From the NCBI RefSeq assembly GCF_001750105.1, contig NZ_CP014143.1, positions 124,001 to 188,000 of the forward strand: a stretch of DNA of 64,000 nucleotides, written 5' to 3'. Below, in pieces: positions 39,497-48,597 of the stretch (positions are counted from its first letter, which is position 1; every line of letters begins with the position of its first letter). A program made the position numbers and the translations under genes. The notes under the pieces were generated by a model. It did not search any database and was not told where the DNA came from. It saw only the letters and a list, made by a program, of their open reading frames with translations. Source of the DNA: Microbulbifer aggregans. Its GTDB lineage: Bacteria > Pseudomonadota > Gammaproteobacteria > Pseudomonadales > Cellvibrionaceae.

Positions 39497-39989
39497 ATGT
39501 TCGTGGCCGCAGGGCTTACATTTCGCGATGCACTCGAGAGCACTGCCGCACTGCTAGCGCAGTGAATTTCGTCCACATGCCTGCGTGTTGGAACATGCTT
39601 GCTCTTGCCATGTCCTAACCATAGAGACGGCCAGCGAGCGCCTGATCCCCCTCCTTATTCTTCTCCAACCTCCAGAAATGTTTGTTTTTTGATCATTTCG
39701 ATGATCGGCATCAAATCCATAGAAAAAGAAATTTCATCCCGGAATAACCCATATTTTCACAAACTTGTCATAACAATAATTTTATTGAAGTGACATCCCG
39801 CACCTCTCCAGATCACTTTTTAGCCGGCATGGTTATCCGATAACCGATATTTACAATCGACACAATATGTCATTGTGACAGGTTAGTTCACTAATCATTT
39901 TTGATGCACTAAAGTCACGCTGCGCTAAAAATGCCGCATAAAGATAAACGCATTGTTAGTACCCCCAAAGTACATAAGAAGGATGCAAT
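39497..39989. other. AT-rich regulatory region upstream of the 883-aa receptor gene
   Basis: 493 bases without genes, clearly AT-richer than its surroundings from 39660 onwards. It includes a short inverted repeat CACTGC-TAGC-GCAGTG (39549-39564) after marC, the palindrome GGTTATC-C-GATAACC (39831-39845), and AAGGA before the receptor ATG. The size and composition suggest complex control of the receptor. Confidence 0.55.
39831..39845. promoter_or_regulatory. Palindromic operator candidate
   Basis: GGTTATC and GATAACC flank a single C, a perfect 7-bp palindrome with the central CG often seen in LacI-type operators. It lies about 145 bases before the receptor start codon. No regulator gene is adjacent. 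Confidence 0.4.
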
Positions 39990-42641
39990 ATGATTAAGAC
40001 CAAGCTGAGCGTAGCCATTGCCGCTCTCGGTACCATCGCCGCTACCGGCGTGGTGGCCCAGGACGCTGTTCCCGGTCCGGCCGTTGAAGAAGTGATCGTG
40101 ACCGGTTCCCGCATTGCCCGGGATCCGCTGTCCACCACTGGTCCCATCACCATCGTCGATTCCGAGGCTATCCAGCGCTCCGGTGTTGGCACCATCGACG
40201 AGCTGCTGAACGACCTGCCTTCCATGGGCACCACCGGCATCAACTCCAACGACAACAACGGTGGCCAGGGCCTGTCATTCGTTGACCTGCGCAACCTTGG
40301 CTCCGCCCGCACTCTGGTGCTGGTCAACGGTCGTCGTTTTGTTTCCTCCGCCTCCGGCGTCAGCTCTGCTGTGGATATGAACAATATTCCGGTAGACATG
40401 ATCGACCGTATCGAGGTTCTGACTGACGGCGCTTCCGCCGTTTACGGTTCCGACGCTGTAGCCGGCGTTATCAACGTGGTGATGAAGGACTCCTTCGAGG
40501 GTCTGCGTGTCAACGCCCGTACCGGTGCTACCACCGAAGGTGGCGGCGAGAACGGTGAAGTGTCTTTCACCTTCGGTAATGAAGGCGCCCGCGGCAACTT
40601 CATCGGTAACGTGACGCACAGTGTTCGCGACGAGATCACCTACAACGATCGCGAGTGGGCTGGCCTGTTCAGCTCCATGTCCCCGAATGGCAACATCCTC
40701 ACCAACTACGGTAACTTTGCCGTGGGCGAAGATGGTGTCTCCCTGAACCCGTATGCCGCCTATGACATCGGCCAGCACATGTGGCTGTCCGGCGCGATGG
40801 AGCGCACCAGCGTCAACCTGTCCGGCACCTACTCCCTGACCGACGCGGTCGAGGCATTCGGTGAGTTCAGCTACACCAACAAGACCACCAACCAGCAGCT
40901 GGCTGCGCAGCCGATGTACTCTGGTAATGGTTTCGCGCTGAACCCCGAGCAGCACCTGCCGGCGGAAATTCAGAGCGAACTGCAGGCCAAGTGGCAGGAA
41001 GCCTATGATGCGTGGGTTGCCGCGGGCAGTGATCCGGAAGACTCCGTCAATCCCTTCCCCGGTGACAGCTGGGTAGCGGGCTTCAACGATTTCCGTGTGC
41101 GTCCGGTTGACGGCGGCACTCGTGACTACGAACAGACCACCGATACCTTCCGTGTCGCTGGTGGCCTGCGTGGTGATCTGGCCAACGGCTGGAGCTGGGA
41201 CACCTTCGCGAGCTACGGCCGCAACGAAGGTGAGAACTCCACTTCCAATTCCTACAACAAGACCCGCCTGGACGAGATCTTCAGCGGTGAAGCCGGTCTG
41301 GACTACCAGTTCGCCGGTGGTATGAGCCCGGAGATCATCGAGTACTTCAAGTACGATGACCTGGAAGACAACGAGTACGAGCTGGTGAACCTGGGCGCGT
41401 CCCTGTCCGGCGATATCGAGTCTATCCAGTTCCAGGGCGGCGCACTGGGCTTCGCGACCGGTATCGAATACCGCGAGGAATCCGGTGAGTTCAACCCGAG
41501 CCCCGAGACCCAGAGCGGCGAGACCTTCGGCAACCAGCAGGATGCTACCGGCGGTGAATACGACGTGGCCGAAGTGTTCGCGGAATTCAACCTGCCGATC
41601 CTGGAAGGCGCCAAGTTTGCTGAAGAGCTGTCTGCTGACGTGGCAGTACGCTACTCCGACTTCAGCACCTTCGGTGGCCAGAGCACTGGCAAGCTGGGAC
41701 TGGTTTACGCGCCGATCGAAGATCTGCGCTTCCGCACCAGCATCTCCACCGCTTTCCGTGCACCGGGTGTCTACGAACTGTTCAGCGGCTCCGCGCAGAG
41801 CTATGAGTTCCTGATCGACCCGTGTGACACCACTGCGTCCAACACTCAAGGTCAGGGCGCTAACTGTGACATGGTAAACCCGGGCTTCGCCCAGGCGGGC
41901 AACCAGGTTCCGACCAACATCGGCGGCAACGAAGACCTCCAGCCTGAAGAGGCCAAGACCTTCACTGCTGGCGTAGTCTGGACTCCTGCCTTCGTTGAAG
42001 ACCTGTCCATCACCCTGGATTACTTCGACATCCAGGTGGAAGACGCGATCACCTCTCCGGACCTGCAGCGCATCCTGGATGACTGCTTCCGTGACGGCGT
42101 TGCCAGCGCGTGTCAGTTCGTGACCCGCGGTGCCGGCAACCAGATCGTGAAGCTGGAAGGCGCGAAGATGAACATCGGCCAGATCGACACCCGCGGTATC
42201 GATATGGACGTAACCAAGAACTTCTACTTCGACGCCGGCCAGCTGGCCCTGCGCGCCCAGGCAACCCACCTGCTGGAGTACATGGAGTACAACGAGCAGT
42301 CCGGCACCGAGTCTGACTACGTCAACTACGTCGGCACCACCGGTGGCCTGTACGTAGACTGGCGCGGCCTGGCCAGCGCCATGTGGTACGGCAACGACTG
42401 GGAAGCCGGTGCTGAAGTTCAGTACCTGAGCGATGGTGAGAGCGCCTACAAGCCGGTTGACGCCATGACCTACCTGAACCTGAAAGCAGGCTGGGACGTG
42501 AACGATGCCATGCGCCTCTCTGCTGGTATCGACAATGTGACAGACGAAGAGCCGGAAGACACTTCCGGTTACGGCGACTGGAACAGCAGCTACGACTTCA
42601 AAGGCCGTTACGCCTGGGCTGGTTTCTCTTACCAGTTCTAA
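39990..42641 (+). CDS. TonB-dependent receptor
   Basis: 883 aa, outer membrane. Signal peptide about 23 residues (VAIAALGTIAATGVVAQ), TonB-box-like VEEVIVTGSRIA, plug (SFVDLRNLGSARTLVLVNGRR, DGASAVYGSDAVAGVINV) and a barrel ending AWAGFSYQF with a terminal Phe. AAGGAT lies at good spacing from the ATG. Strong codon bias indicates high expression. It has a long AT-rich upstream region with an operator-like palindrome and is closed by a strong terminator, so it appears to be a single-gene unit. Related in type to the receptors at 22873, 25935 and 30300, but without their shared leader. Ligand unknown. Confidence 0.94.
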   Translation: MIKTKLSVAIAALGTIAATGVVAQDAVPGPAVEEVIVTGSRIARDPLSTTGPITIVDSEAIQRSGVGTIDELLNDLPSMGTTGINSNDNNGGQGLSFVDLRNLGSARTLVLVNGRRFVSSASGVSSAVDMNNIPVDMIDRIEVLTDGASAVYGSDAVAGVINVVMKDSFEGLRVNARTGATTEGGGENGEVSFTFGNEGARGNFIGNVTHSVRDEITYNDREWAGLFSSMSPNGNILTNYGNFAVGEDGVSLNPYAAYDIGQHMWLSGAMERTSVNLSGTYSLTDAVEAFGEFSYTNKTTNQQLAAQPMYSGNGFALNPEQHLPAEIQSELQAKWQEAYDAWVAAGSDPEDSVNPFPGDSWVAGFNDFRVRPVDGGTRDYEQTTDTFRVAGGLRGDLANGWSWDTFASYGRNEGENSTSNSYNKTRLDEIFSGEAGLDYQFAGGMSPEIIEYFKYDDLEDNEYELVNLGASLSGDIESIQFQGGALGFATGIEYREESGEFNPSPETQSGETFGNQQDATGGEYDVAEVFAEFNLPILEGAKFAEELSADVAVRYSDFSTFGGQSTGKLGLVYAPIEDLRFRTSISTAFRAPGVYELFSGSAQSYEFLIDPCDTTASNTQGQGANCDMVNPGFAQAGNQVPTNIGGNEDLQPEEAKTFTAGVVWTPAFVEDLSITLDYFDIQVEDAITSPDLQRILDDCFRDGVASACQFVTRGAGNQIVKLEGAKMNIGQIDTRGIDMDVTKNFYFDAGQLALRAQATHLLEYMEYNEQSGTESDYVNYVGTTGGLYVDWRGLASAMWYGNDWEAGAEVQYLSDGESAYKPVDAMTYLNLKAGWDVNDAMRLSAGIDNVTDEEPEDTSGYGDWNSSYDFKGRYAWAGFSYQF

Positions 42642-42672
42642 GCAACGGTGCTTCGAACGAAGCTGAGAGAAG

Positions 42673-42698
42673 GGGGCGCCACTGGCGCCCCTTTTTTT
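42673..42698 (+). terminator. Rho-independent terminator after the 883-aa receptor
   Basis: Stem GGGGCGCC/GGCGCCCC with loop ACT followed by T7, 31 bases after the stop codon. Confidence 0.95.
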
Positions 42699-42771
42699 GT
42701 GTCTGAATTTGTCTCCGCCGGGCTTTCCGCTAACTTGTGTACGTAAGCACACACTACTGCGGAGGTACTCC

Positions 42772-43611
42772 GTGTCCGCAAGAAACACCAGACCCCTGAT
42801 CCATCGGTTGCTATTCGGAAGTCGTCACTCACTCTGGCTGTTGCTGTTCTGCCTGGTCACCTCACCCGCGAGGGCAGAAATCGTCTGGCACTGGAAGGAT
42901 GCATTCACAGCTGAGGAAAAAACCAAGCTCACGCGCTGGGTCAGTGAAACCACTGCGGCCGTGGAACAGCATGTGGCCCCCTTCCCGTTCGACCTGCATA
43001 TCTTTTTCTATCGCCGGCAAAGCCAGCGGGAACCTGTTCCCTGGGCCAATACCCGCCGCTCTGGCATCCAGGGAGTCAATTTCTATGTGGATCCGGATTA
43101 CCCGCTGCAGGCATTTCTCGACGACTGGACCGCACCTCACGAACTCAGCCACCTCCTTATCCCCTACCTCGGCCGACAGCACGCATGGTTTGCTGAGGGC
43201 TTTGCCAGTTATATGCAGTTCCAGATCATGCAGCAGATGGGCGTGTTGAGCGCGGAGCAGGTGCAGGCCCGCTATCGGGTACGCGTGGAGCGCGCCGCAC
43301 GGCGCTACCGCTATGACGACCGACCGTTTGCGGAGGCAGCGCTGCGACTGCGAGAGAACTCCGAGTACCCCACCATGTACTGGGGCGGTGCGGTGTATTT
43401 TCTCGATGTAGACAAGCAGTTGAGAAAAGATGGGATTTCTCTGCGGTCTGTGCTGACCGACTACGTGCGCTGTTGCCGCGTAAGAAATCACGACCTAGAG
43501 GCCTTGACCCAAGAACTGGATCGACTATCACGCACAAAGCTCTTTTCTGAAACACTGGCGGACAACCGCCTGCAAACCGGTTTCCCGGCTTTTCAGCACC
43601 TAATGCAATAG
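42772..43611 (+). CDS. Secreted gluzincin-type zinc metallopeptidase
   Basis: 279 aa from a GTG start preceded by GGAGGT at 5 bases; the open frame runs back to 42697 through the terminator, so the longer version is rejected. Signal peptide with LWLLLFCLVTSPARA and cleavage near residue 35. The zinc site is APHELSHLL (His123, Glu124, His127) with Glu142 in WFAEGFASYM as the probable third ligand, a gluzincin arrangement resembling M1/M61-type peptidases, although the protein is much shorter than those. Probably periplasmic. It converges with the transglutaminase-like lipoprotein gene, with 11 bases between the stop codons. Substrate unknown. Confidence 0.82.
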   Translation: MSARNTRPLIHRLLFGSRHSLWLLLFCLVTSPARAEIVWHWKDAFTAEEKTKLTRWVSETTAAVEQHVAPFPFDLHIFFYRRQSQREPVPWANTRRSGIQGVNFYVDPDYPLQAFLDDWTAPHELSHLLIPYLGRQHAWFAEGFASYMQFQIMQQMGVLSAEQVQARYRVRVERAARRYRYDDRPFAEAALRLRENSEYPTMYWGGAVYFLDVDKQLRKDGISLRSVLTDYVRCCRVRNHDLEALTQELDRLSRTKLFSETLADNRLQTGFPAFQHLMQ

Positions 43612-43622
43612 GCGTCGCTATA

Positions 43623-44768
43623 TCATTGCGATGCCAGCCCCTCATCTTTCAGATACTGTAATTTACGTAAATAAGCCGCGCGAGCGCCGTCGGTATCGGT
43701 CAGAGAAAAAGCCAAGCGGAGACTTTCTCTGGACTTGTCGACATCCCCCAGCCGCAGACTCGTCAGCCCCATCAAAAAGTGAAAGCGGTGATCGTCCTCG
43801 TACTGGCGCAGTGCCCGCTTTATTTGTTTTTTGGCAACCTCGTATTCACCCTGCTCGTAAGCCTCACGTGCCTGGTAATAGAGAAAATAGGGGTTTCTTT
43901 CGCGGTGATAGCGGGCCCGGGCGGCATAGGCATCGGCCAGCTGGATTTTCCCCTCGGCCCGGTACAGCCGCTCCAGATTGCTGATAGAGACAAGGTGGCC
44001 AGTATTCAACAACAGGGCCTGCCGGTAGCTGGCCTCGGCCTCTGCCCGGTGTCCCGCGCGACTATAGAGTGCACCGAGATTCGCCCACAGGTCGGCGGAG
44101 CCGGGCTTCAGGCCGACTGCCTTGCGCAGGTGCAGGAACGCCCCCTCGACATCCCCTTCCTGCATCAGCTCTACCCCGCGGTTGCTGTAGTACTGCGCAA
44201 ACGCCTCCCGGTCATCCAGGCGGCGCTGGTCGTATAGCGGGTCATAGGCTTCCAGATTGAAGTCGACGACCCGCCGCCCGCGCCGGTTTTCCGAGACCAT
44301 GTTGATATGACGGTAGACGACGAAGGTCTGCTCCTCTTCACTACTCCAGACCGGCGGTACATCCACTTCATTGAAGTATGCATCTGCACCCAGTTCACGG
44401 GCCATCGCGACCATCATCAGGGTAAAGGCCAGGCAATTACCACGTTGCTGGTCAAAGGTCTCCGCTGCTGTGAGGGTCGCGTCCGCTTCGTAGTTCACAT
44501 GGAAAGCTTGCTCGTCGAACGCGCGAATCAGGCCGGCCAAGCGGGCGTCAGGACTGCGGTGCGGGGCAATCCGGGCCAACTGTTGCCGAATCTCGGGAGT
44601 GAGAGAAAGCAGGTCTCGATCAGGGAGCTGCGCGAGGTCAACAGGCTCACCCAGAATCGCGGTCCCTGAAAGCGGAGCGGATACATCCAGCGGCGCATCA
44701 GGGGATGGCAGCGCGGCACAACCACTGAGCAAAAGTGCGAAAAGCACGGACGCGATTGGGGTTTTCAT
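43623..44768 (-). CDS. Lipoprotein with transglutaminase-like domain and TPR repeats
   Basis: 381 aa from the ATG at 44768 (AGGGGA upstream; a TTG six codons earlier is less likely). Lipobox LLSGC with the lipidated Cys at residue 17. A transglutaminase-like cysteine-protease fold follows: Cys112 in QQRGNCLAFT, His154 in VVYRHINMV and Asp169 in RRVVDFNLE form the expected triad. The C-terminal half holds TPR repeats (YYSNRGVELMQEGDVEGAFLHL, LWANLGALYSRAGHRAEAEASY, FHFLMGLTSLRLGDVDKS). It is anchored in the inner or outer membrane facing the periplasm. Role unknown; peptide cleavage or cross-linking is possible. Confidence 0.85.
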   Translation of the reverse strand: MKTPIASVLFALLLSGCAALPSPDAPLDVSAPLSGTAILGEPVDLAQLPDRDLLSLTPEIRQQLARIAPHRSPDARLAGLIRAFDEQAFHVNYEADATLTAAETFDQQRGNCLAFTLMMVAMARELGADAYFNEVDVPPVWSSEEEQTFVVYRHINMVSENRRGRRVVDFNLEAYDPLYDQRRLDDREAFAQYYSNRGVELMQEGDVEGAFLHLRKAVGLKPGSADLWANLGALYSRAGHRAEAEASYRQALLLNTGHLVSISNLERLYRAEGKIQLADAYAARARYHRERNPYFLYYQAREAYEQGEYEVAKKQIKRALRQYEDDHRFHFLMGLTSLRLGDVDKSRESLRLAFSLTDTDGARAAYLRKLQYLKDEGLASQ

Positions 44769-45042
44769 CGTTATATTCCCCTGCAAACAACTTTGCTTAC
44801 AGGATTTACCACTAAACCCAGTCCCTGTGAACCCGAATGCGACAAATCACCCCGTTTCATTTGTAACCATTCGCCTGCCTATTACGCAGCTGTTACACTC
44901 CAAGGTCTTGTTGTGGCAGCTGCCGGCGCAGGCCAGCCGCTCTCACATTTCCGCTAGCCAGGCGTGAAAGATCCGCCCATACGGGTCATTTGCACCGGGC
45001 GAAAAAGGCTCGACTAAAGCTATAACAACTGGAATACAGGTT

Positions 45043-46581
45043 ATGTCGTCGAATACATATCAGAACAGTGATGGCTTCTTTGGCCATCCCAAAGGGCTCT
45101 CCACCCTCTTCTTTACCGAGATGTGGGAGCGGATGAGCTACTACGGTATGCGCGCCCTGCTCGTGCTGTTTATGACCGCCAGCCTGCAGCAGGAAGGCCT
45201 CGCCTTCACCGTTGCTGCGGCAACCGCCATTTACGGTCTCTACACCGGTGCGGTGTACTTCCTCGGCCTGCCAGGTGGCTGGATCGCGGACCGCCTGCTC
45301 GGTGGCCAACGCACCGTCTGGTACGGTGGCATCATCATCATGTGTGGCCATATCGTCCTGGCCATTCCCAGCGACAGCACTTTCTTTGTCGGCCTGATTC
45401 TGGTTGCCACCGGTACCGGCCTGCTGAAGCCCAACATCAGTGCGCTGGTGGGCCATCTCTACCAGCCCGACGATGTGCGCCGGGACAGCGGCTACGCCCT
45501 TTACTACATGGGTATCAACATCGGTTCCGTGCTTGGCTACATGATCTGTGGCTACTTCGGTGAAAAGATCGGCTGGCACTGGGGCTTCGGCGCCGCCGCC
45601 GTGGGTATGGCCATTGGCCTGATCCAGTACCGCAAGACCATCGGTAACCTGGGCGATGCCAGCCTGAAGCCGGAAAACCCGATGACTGCCCAGGGTGAAA
45701 AGAAAGCCTGGAGCACCATCTGGGCCGTCGTGGCCGCAGTAGTAGCGATCACCGCCCTGACCATGGCCGGAATGATCACCATCAACCCGGTGGTCGTCGC
45801 CCAGTACGTGGCCGTGGCCTTTACCCTGATCTTCTTCGCCTACTACGCCTATATCTACTTTGCCGGTAACCTGAGTGGTTCCGAGAAGAAGAAGATGTGG
45901 GCACTGTTCCTGGTCTGTGTGGCATCGGCCTGTTTCTGGTCCGGCTTCGAGCAGGCGGGTTCTTCCCTGAACCTGTTCGGCCGTGACTACACCGACCGCA
46001 TGATCGGCGCCTTCGAGATCCCCGCTTCCTGGTTCCAGAACGTCAACCCGATGTTCATCATCATCCTGTCGCCCTTCTTCGCGGCGCTGTGGATCAACCT
46101 CGGCAAGCGCATGATCACCCCGTCTTACGGTATGAAGTGCGCGATTGGCCTGATCATCATGGCCTCCGGCTTTATCGTCATGTTCTTCGCTGCTCAGTAC
46201 GCCGCTGAGGGCCTGAAAGTGGCGCCTTACTGGCTGGTAACCACTTACTTCCTGCACACTGTTGGTGAACTGTGCCTGAGCCCGGTTGCACTGAGTGCGG
46301 TGAGCAAGCTGTCCCCGCGCCGTTTCGCCGGCCAGATGATGGGTGTGTTCGTACTCACCTACTCCATCGGCAACATCATTGCCGGCCTGCTGGCGGGTAA
46401 CTTCGACCCGAACAACGTCTCCGAGCTGCCGAACCTGTACCTGCAGATTGCGATCTTCAGCATCGGCATCGGTGCAGTCATCGCACTGGTCAGCCTCAAG
46501 TCCAAGGCTTGGGAGACCCACGGTGACGGTGAAGAGAAAGAGCCGGTAGAGCCCGCCGAGGCACCTGCCAAGGCAGTCTGA
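45043..46581 (+). CDS. POT/PTR family oligopeptide transporter, second copy
   Basis: 512 aa, polytopic inner-membrane protein. Signatures: TEMWERMSYYGMRALL with the E-x-x-E-R element, GGWIADRLLGGQR, the PTR2 block LLKPNIS...ALYYMGINIGS, FWSGFEQAGSSLN and GELCLSPVALSA. Proton-driven uptake of small peptides is expected. It is related to the transporter at 6857 but clearly not a recent duplicate. It stands as a single gene, with 274 bases upstream and a strong terminator downstream. The C-terminal tail is acidic and Pro/Ala rich. Confidence 0.94.
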   Translation: MSSNTYQNSDGFFGHPKGLSTLFFTEMWERMSYYGMRALLVLFMTASLQQEGLAFTVAAATAIYGLYTGAVYFLGLPGGWIADRLLGGQRTVWYGGIIIMCGHIVLAIPSDSTFFVGLILVATGTGLLKPNISALVGHLYQPDDVRRDSGYALYYMGINIGSVLGYMICGYFGEKIGWHWGFGAAAVGMAIGLIQYRKTIGNLGDASLKPENPMTAQGEKKAWSTIWAVVAAVVAITALTMAGMITINPVVVAQYVAVAFTLIFFAYYAYIYFAGNLSGSEKKKMWALFLVCVASACFWSGFEQAGSSLNLFGRDYTDRMIGAFEIPASWFQNVNPMFIIILSPFFAALWINLGKRMITPSYGMKCAIGLIIMASGFIVMFFAAQYAAEGLKVAPYWLVTTYFLHTVGELCLSPVALSAVSKLSPRRFAGQMMGVFVLTYSIGNIIAGLLAGNFDPNNVSELPNLYLQIAIFSIGIGAVIALVSLKSKAWETHGDGEEKEPVEPAEAPAKAV

Positions 46582-46617
46582 ATCACCGGATCGTAAAGCG
46601 TTCCATTACGCACAAAA

Positions 46618-46644
46618 GGCCGCTGGAGACAGCGGCCTTTTTTT
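46618..46644 (+). terminator. Rho-independent terminator after the second POT gene
   Basis: Stem GGCCGCTG/CAGCGGCC with loop GAGA, preceded by A4 and followed by T7, about 37 bases after the stop codon. Confidence 0.95.
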
Positions 46645-46695
46645 GTGTCCGCACAAGGGACCAGCCCCCCCATTAAACAAGATCCTGGAGCTCGA

Positions 46696-46740
46696 GAGAC
46701 CCTAGAGAGACCCTAGGGAGCCCCCTAGAGAGATCCTGAA
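46696..46740. repeat. Imperfect 11-bp tandem repeats
   Basis: Four consecutive units, GAGACCCTAGA, GAGACCCTAGG, GAGCCCCCTAGA and GAGATCCTGAA, in the convergent gap between the POT and TauE/SafE genes. Probably non-functional slippage DNA. Confidence 0.65.
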
Positions 46741-46808
46741 GAGTCACTGGAAAAACACAGCAACAGGGGCGAGGGGAGTGAGAGGAATGCCTGAGTATTC
46801 GAGGCTCC

Positions 46809-46833
46809 CGCAAGCACTCTACGAGTGCTTGCG
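46809..46833. terminator. Strong hairpin downstream of the TauE/SafE gene
   Basis: Perfect 11-bp inverted repeat CGCAAGCACTC/GAGTGCTTGCG around TAC, starting 19 bases after the minus-strand stop codon. There is no T-run, so it may end transcription inefficiently or protect the 3' end. Confidence 0.45.
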
Positions 46834-46852
46834 AGGCCAACTCGGACCGGCC

Positions 46853-47674
46853 TCACATAAGCAGGTGAAAGTTCAGCCAGATAAACCGCAGACCGATAAT
46901 GCAAAGCAGGCCGGCGAAGCAGTTTTTCAGCACCTGCGGGGAGAGCCGGTGAGCAAGCAGTGCACCAAAGCGGGCAAAGAAAGCACTGGTCAGGACGATG
47001 CCGAGAAAGGCCGGCCAGTAGATATAGCCGGTGCTCCAGGCCGGCAGCTGCGGTTCTCCCCAGCCCTGGACCGCGAAACTGATCGCACCGGCAACCGCGA
47101 TCGGCAGACCACAGGCTGCAGAAGTAGCCACCGCGCGCTGCATCCGGACTCGGCAACGATTGAGAAACGGGACAGTGAGTGAGCCACCGCCAATACCGAA
47201 AATGGCGGACGCCCAGCCGATCGTTGCCCCCGCGACAGTGAGTGCCGGGCGGCCCGGCACGCGGCCACCATCCTCCGGCAGCCGGGCGCGACGAAACCCA
47301 TCCAGCCACATCTTGAACGCAATCGCGAGCGCAAAAAAACCAATCAGCAGTTGCAGCCAGGCGCCCGGGAGTAAGTGAGCAGTCACCCCGCCCAACCAGG
47401 AGCCCAACAGGATACCCGGCGTCATGACGGCAAAAATGCTCCAGTCGACGGCACCCTTGAGGTGATGGGTGCGAATGGAACTGATGGAAGTGATCACGAT
47501 GGTCGCCAGGGAGGTGGCCACCGCCATATGGGTAAGGATTTCCGGGGCGACGCCCTGAGTGGTAAAAACCAGCACCAGTGCGGGCACGATAATCAGGCCC
47601 CCGCCGACGCCAAACAGCCCGGCGATGGTTCCGGCCGCAGCACCCACGAACAGGTAAATCAGTAGCGTTTCCAT
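46853..47674 (-). CDS. TauE/SafE (TSUP) family membrane exporter
   Basis: 273 aa with about eight membrane helices in two homologous halves. Each half starts with a family glycine motif: GLFGVGGGLIIVPAL near residues 19-33 and AIFGIGGGSLTVPFL near 167-181. TSUP proteins move sulfite, sulfoacetate, sulfate or organosulfur compounds across the inner membrane. No sulfur-metabolism genes are adjacent, so the substrate is open. No clear ribosome binding site precedes the ATG. It follows the MBL hydrolase gene by 155 bases on the same strand. Confidence 0.92.
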   Translation of the reverse strand: METLLIYLFVGAAAGTIAGLFGVGGGLIIVPALVLVFTTQGVAPEILTHMAVATSLATIVITSISSIRTHHLKGAVDWSIFAVMTPGILLGSWLGGVTAHLLPGAWLQLLIGFFALAIAFKMWLDGFRRARLPEDGGRVPGRPALTVAGATIGWASAIFGIGGGSLTVPFLNRCRVRMQRAVATSAACGLPIAVAGAISFAVQGWGEPQLPAWSTGYIYWPAFLGIVLTSAFFARFGALLAHRLSPQVLKNCFAGLLCIIGLRFIWLNFHLLM

Positions 47675-47829
47675 TACGCCCCCGCTAACAAAGATCCCTC
47701 GAAAAGCACGGTCATATCCTATTTATGCCGACACGGCCTACTGGTGCCGCGCGCCCGCGGAATCATGCAATCTGAATTACCGCTTTTCCCGCCAAGAGGC
47801 AAAAGTGCTGTGACGAATCGTTGTTCGCT

Positions 47830-48597
47830 TTACTTTTCGACGTTAAGCCAGTCAAACCCGCCCTGCTGGCAGGCGAAGATGCAGTTGGCGGCCTGCTCGG
47901 CAGCCTCCGCCAGAGCTGCGCGGGCCAGCGCCACCGTATTGTTCTTCTCACTGATATGGGCCACCACCAGATGCTGGAGCTGTTCGGATCCGACCCGCTG
48001 CAGAAACCCCGCCGCCTGCTGGTTACTGAGATGACCGTAGGCACCGCCGACTCGGCGCTTCAGTGACGGCGGGTATGGCCCCTGAGCCAGCATCTGCGGA
48101 TCGTGATTTGCTTCCAGAACCAGGGCATCACAACCGGCGAAGTGGTTCTCCACATGTGGGGTCACGGTACCCAGGTCGGTCAGCAGGCCAAGACTGCTGC
48201 CGCGACTGCGAAATACGAATTGAGCCGCTTCGCGCGCGTCATGGGGCACAGCCACCGGGGTAACCTGAATATCCGCGACTGCGAAGGGCTGGTGCCCCTC
48301 GATCAGGTGAACACTCGGTAACTTGCCGATATCCCGGGCACGAAGAGTTCCCGGTGTGAGGTAAACCGGCAGCCCGTATTTACGTGCCAGCGGCGCCACA
48401 CCGGAGAGGTGATCACTGTGTTCGTGAGTGACGAGGACGGCCGAGAGGTCGGCGGGAGACATCCCGAGCCGCGCCATGCGCCGCTCGGTTTCCTTGATGG
48501 TAAAACCGCAATCCACCAGCAGGCAGTGGTCGCCACTGGCGACCAGGGTGCCGTTACCTTTACTGCCGCTGCCGAGTGACGCGAACCTGAGCGTCAT
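47830..48597 (-). CDS. MBL-fold metallo-hydrolase (YycJ/WalJ-like)
   Basis: 255 aa, cytoplasmic. The metallo-beta-lactamase metal motif THEHSDH is at residues 57-63 (His58, His60, Asp62, His63), with further ligands in VPHDA, LLTDLG and VVAHIS. The N-terminal RFASLGSGSKGNGTLV is characteristic of the YycJ group, which includes DNA-repair-associated nucleases. The start codon overlaps the stop codon of bamC by one base (TGATG), so it is co-translated with the dapA-bamC operon, a linkage often seen in gammaproteobacteria. The exact substrate is unknown. Confidence 0.9.
   Translation of the reverse strand: MTLRFASLGSGSKGNGTLVASGDHCLLVDCGFTIKETERRMARLGMSPADLSAVLVTHEHSDHLSGVAPLARKYGLPVYLTPGTLRARDIGKLPSVHLIEGHQPFAVADIQVTPVAVPHDAREAAQFVFRSRGSSLGLLTDLGTVTPHVENHFAGCDALVLEANHDPQMLAQGPYPPSLKRRVGGAYGHLSNQQAAGFLQRVGSEQLQHLVVAHISEKNNTVALARAALAEAAEQAANCIFACQQGGFDWLNVEK

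Noticed and set aside
40275..42788. 837-codon open frame antisense to the 883-aa receptor gene
   Set aside because: Same artefact of codon bias; it also runs through the terminator hairpin at 42673.
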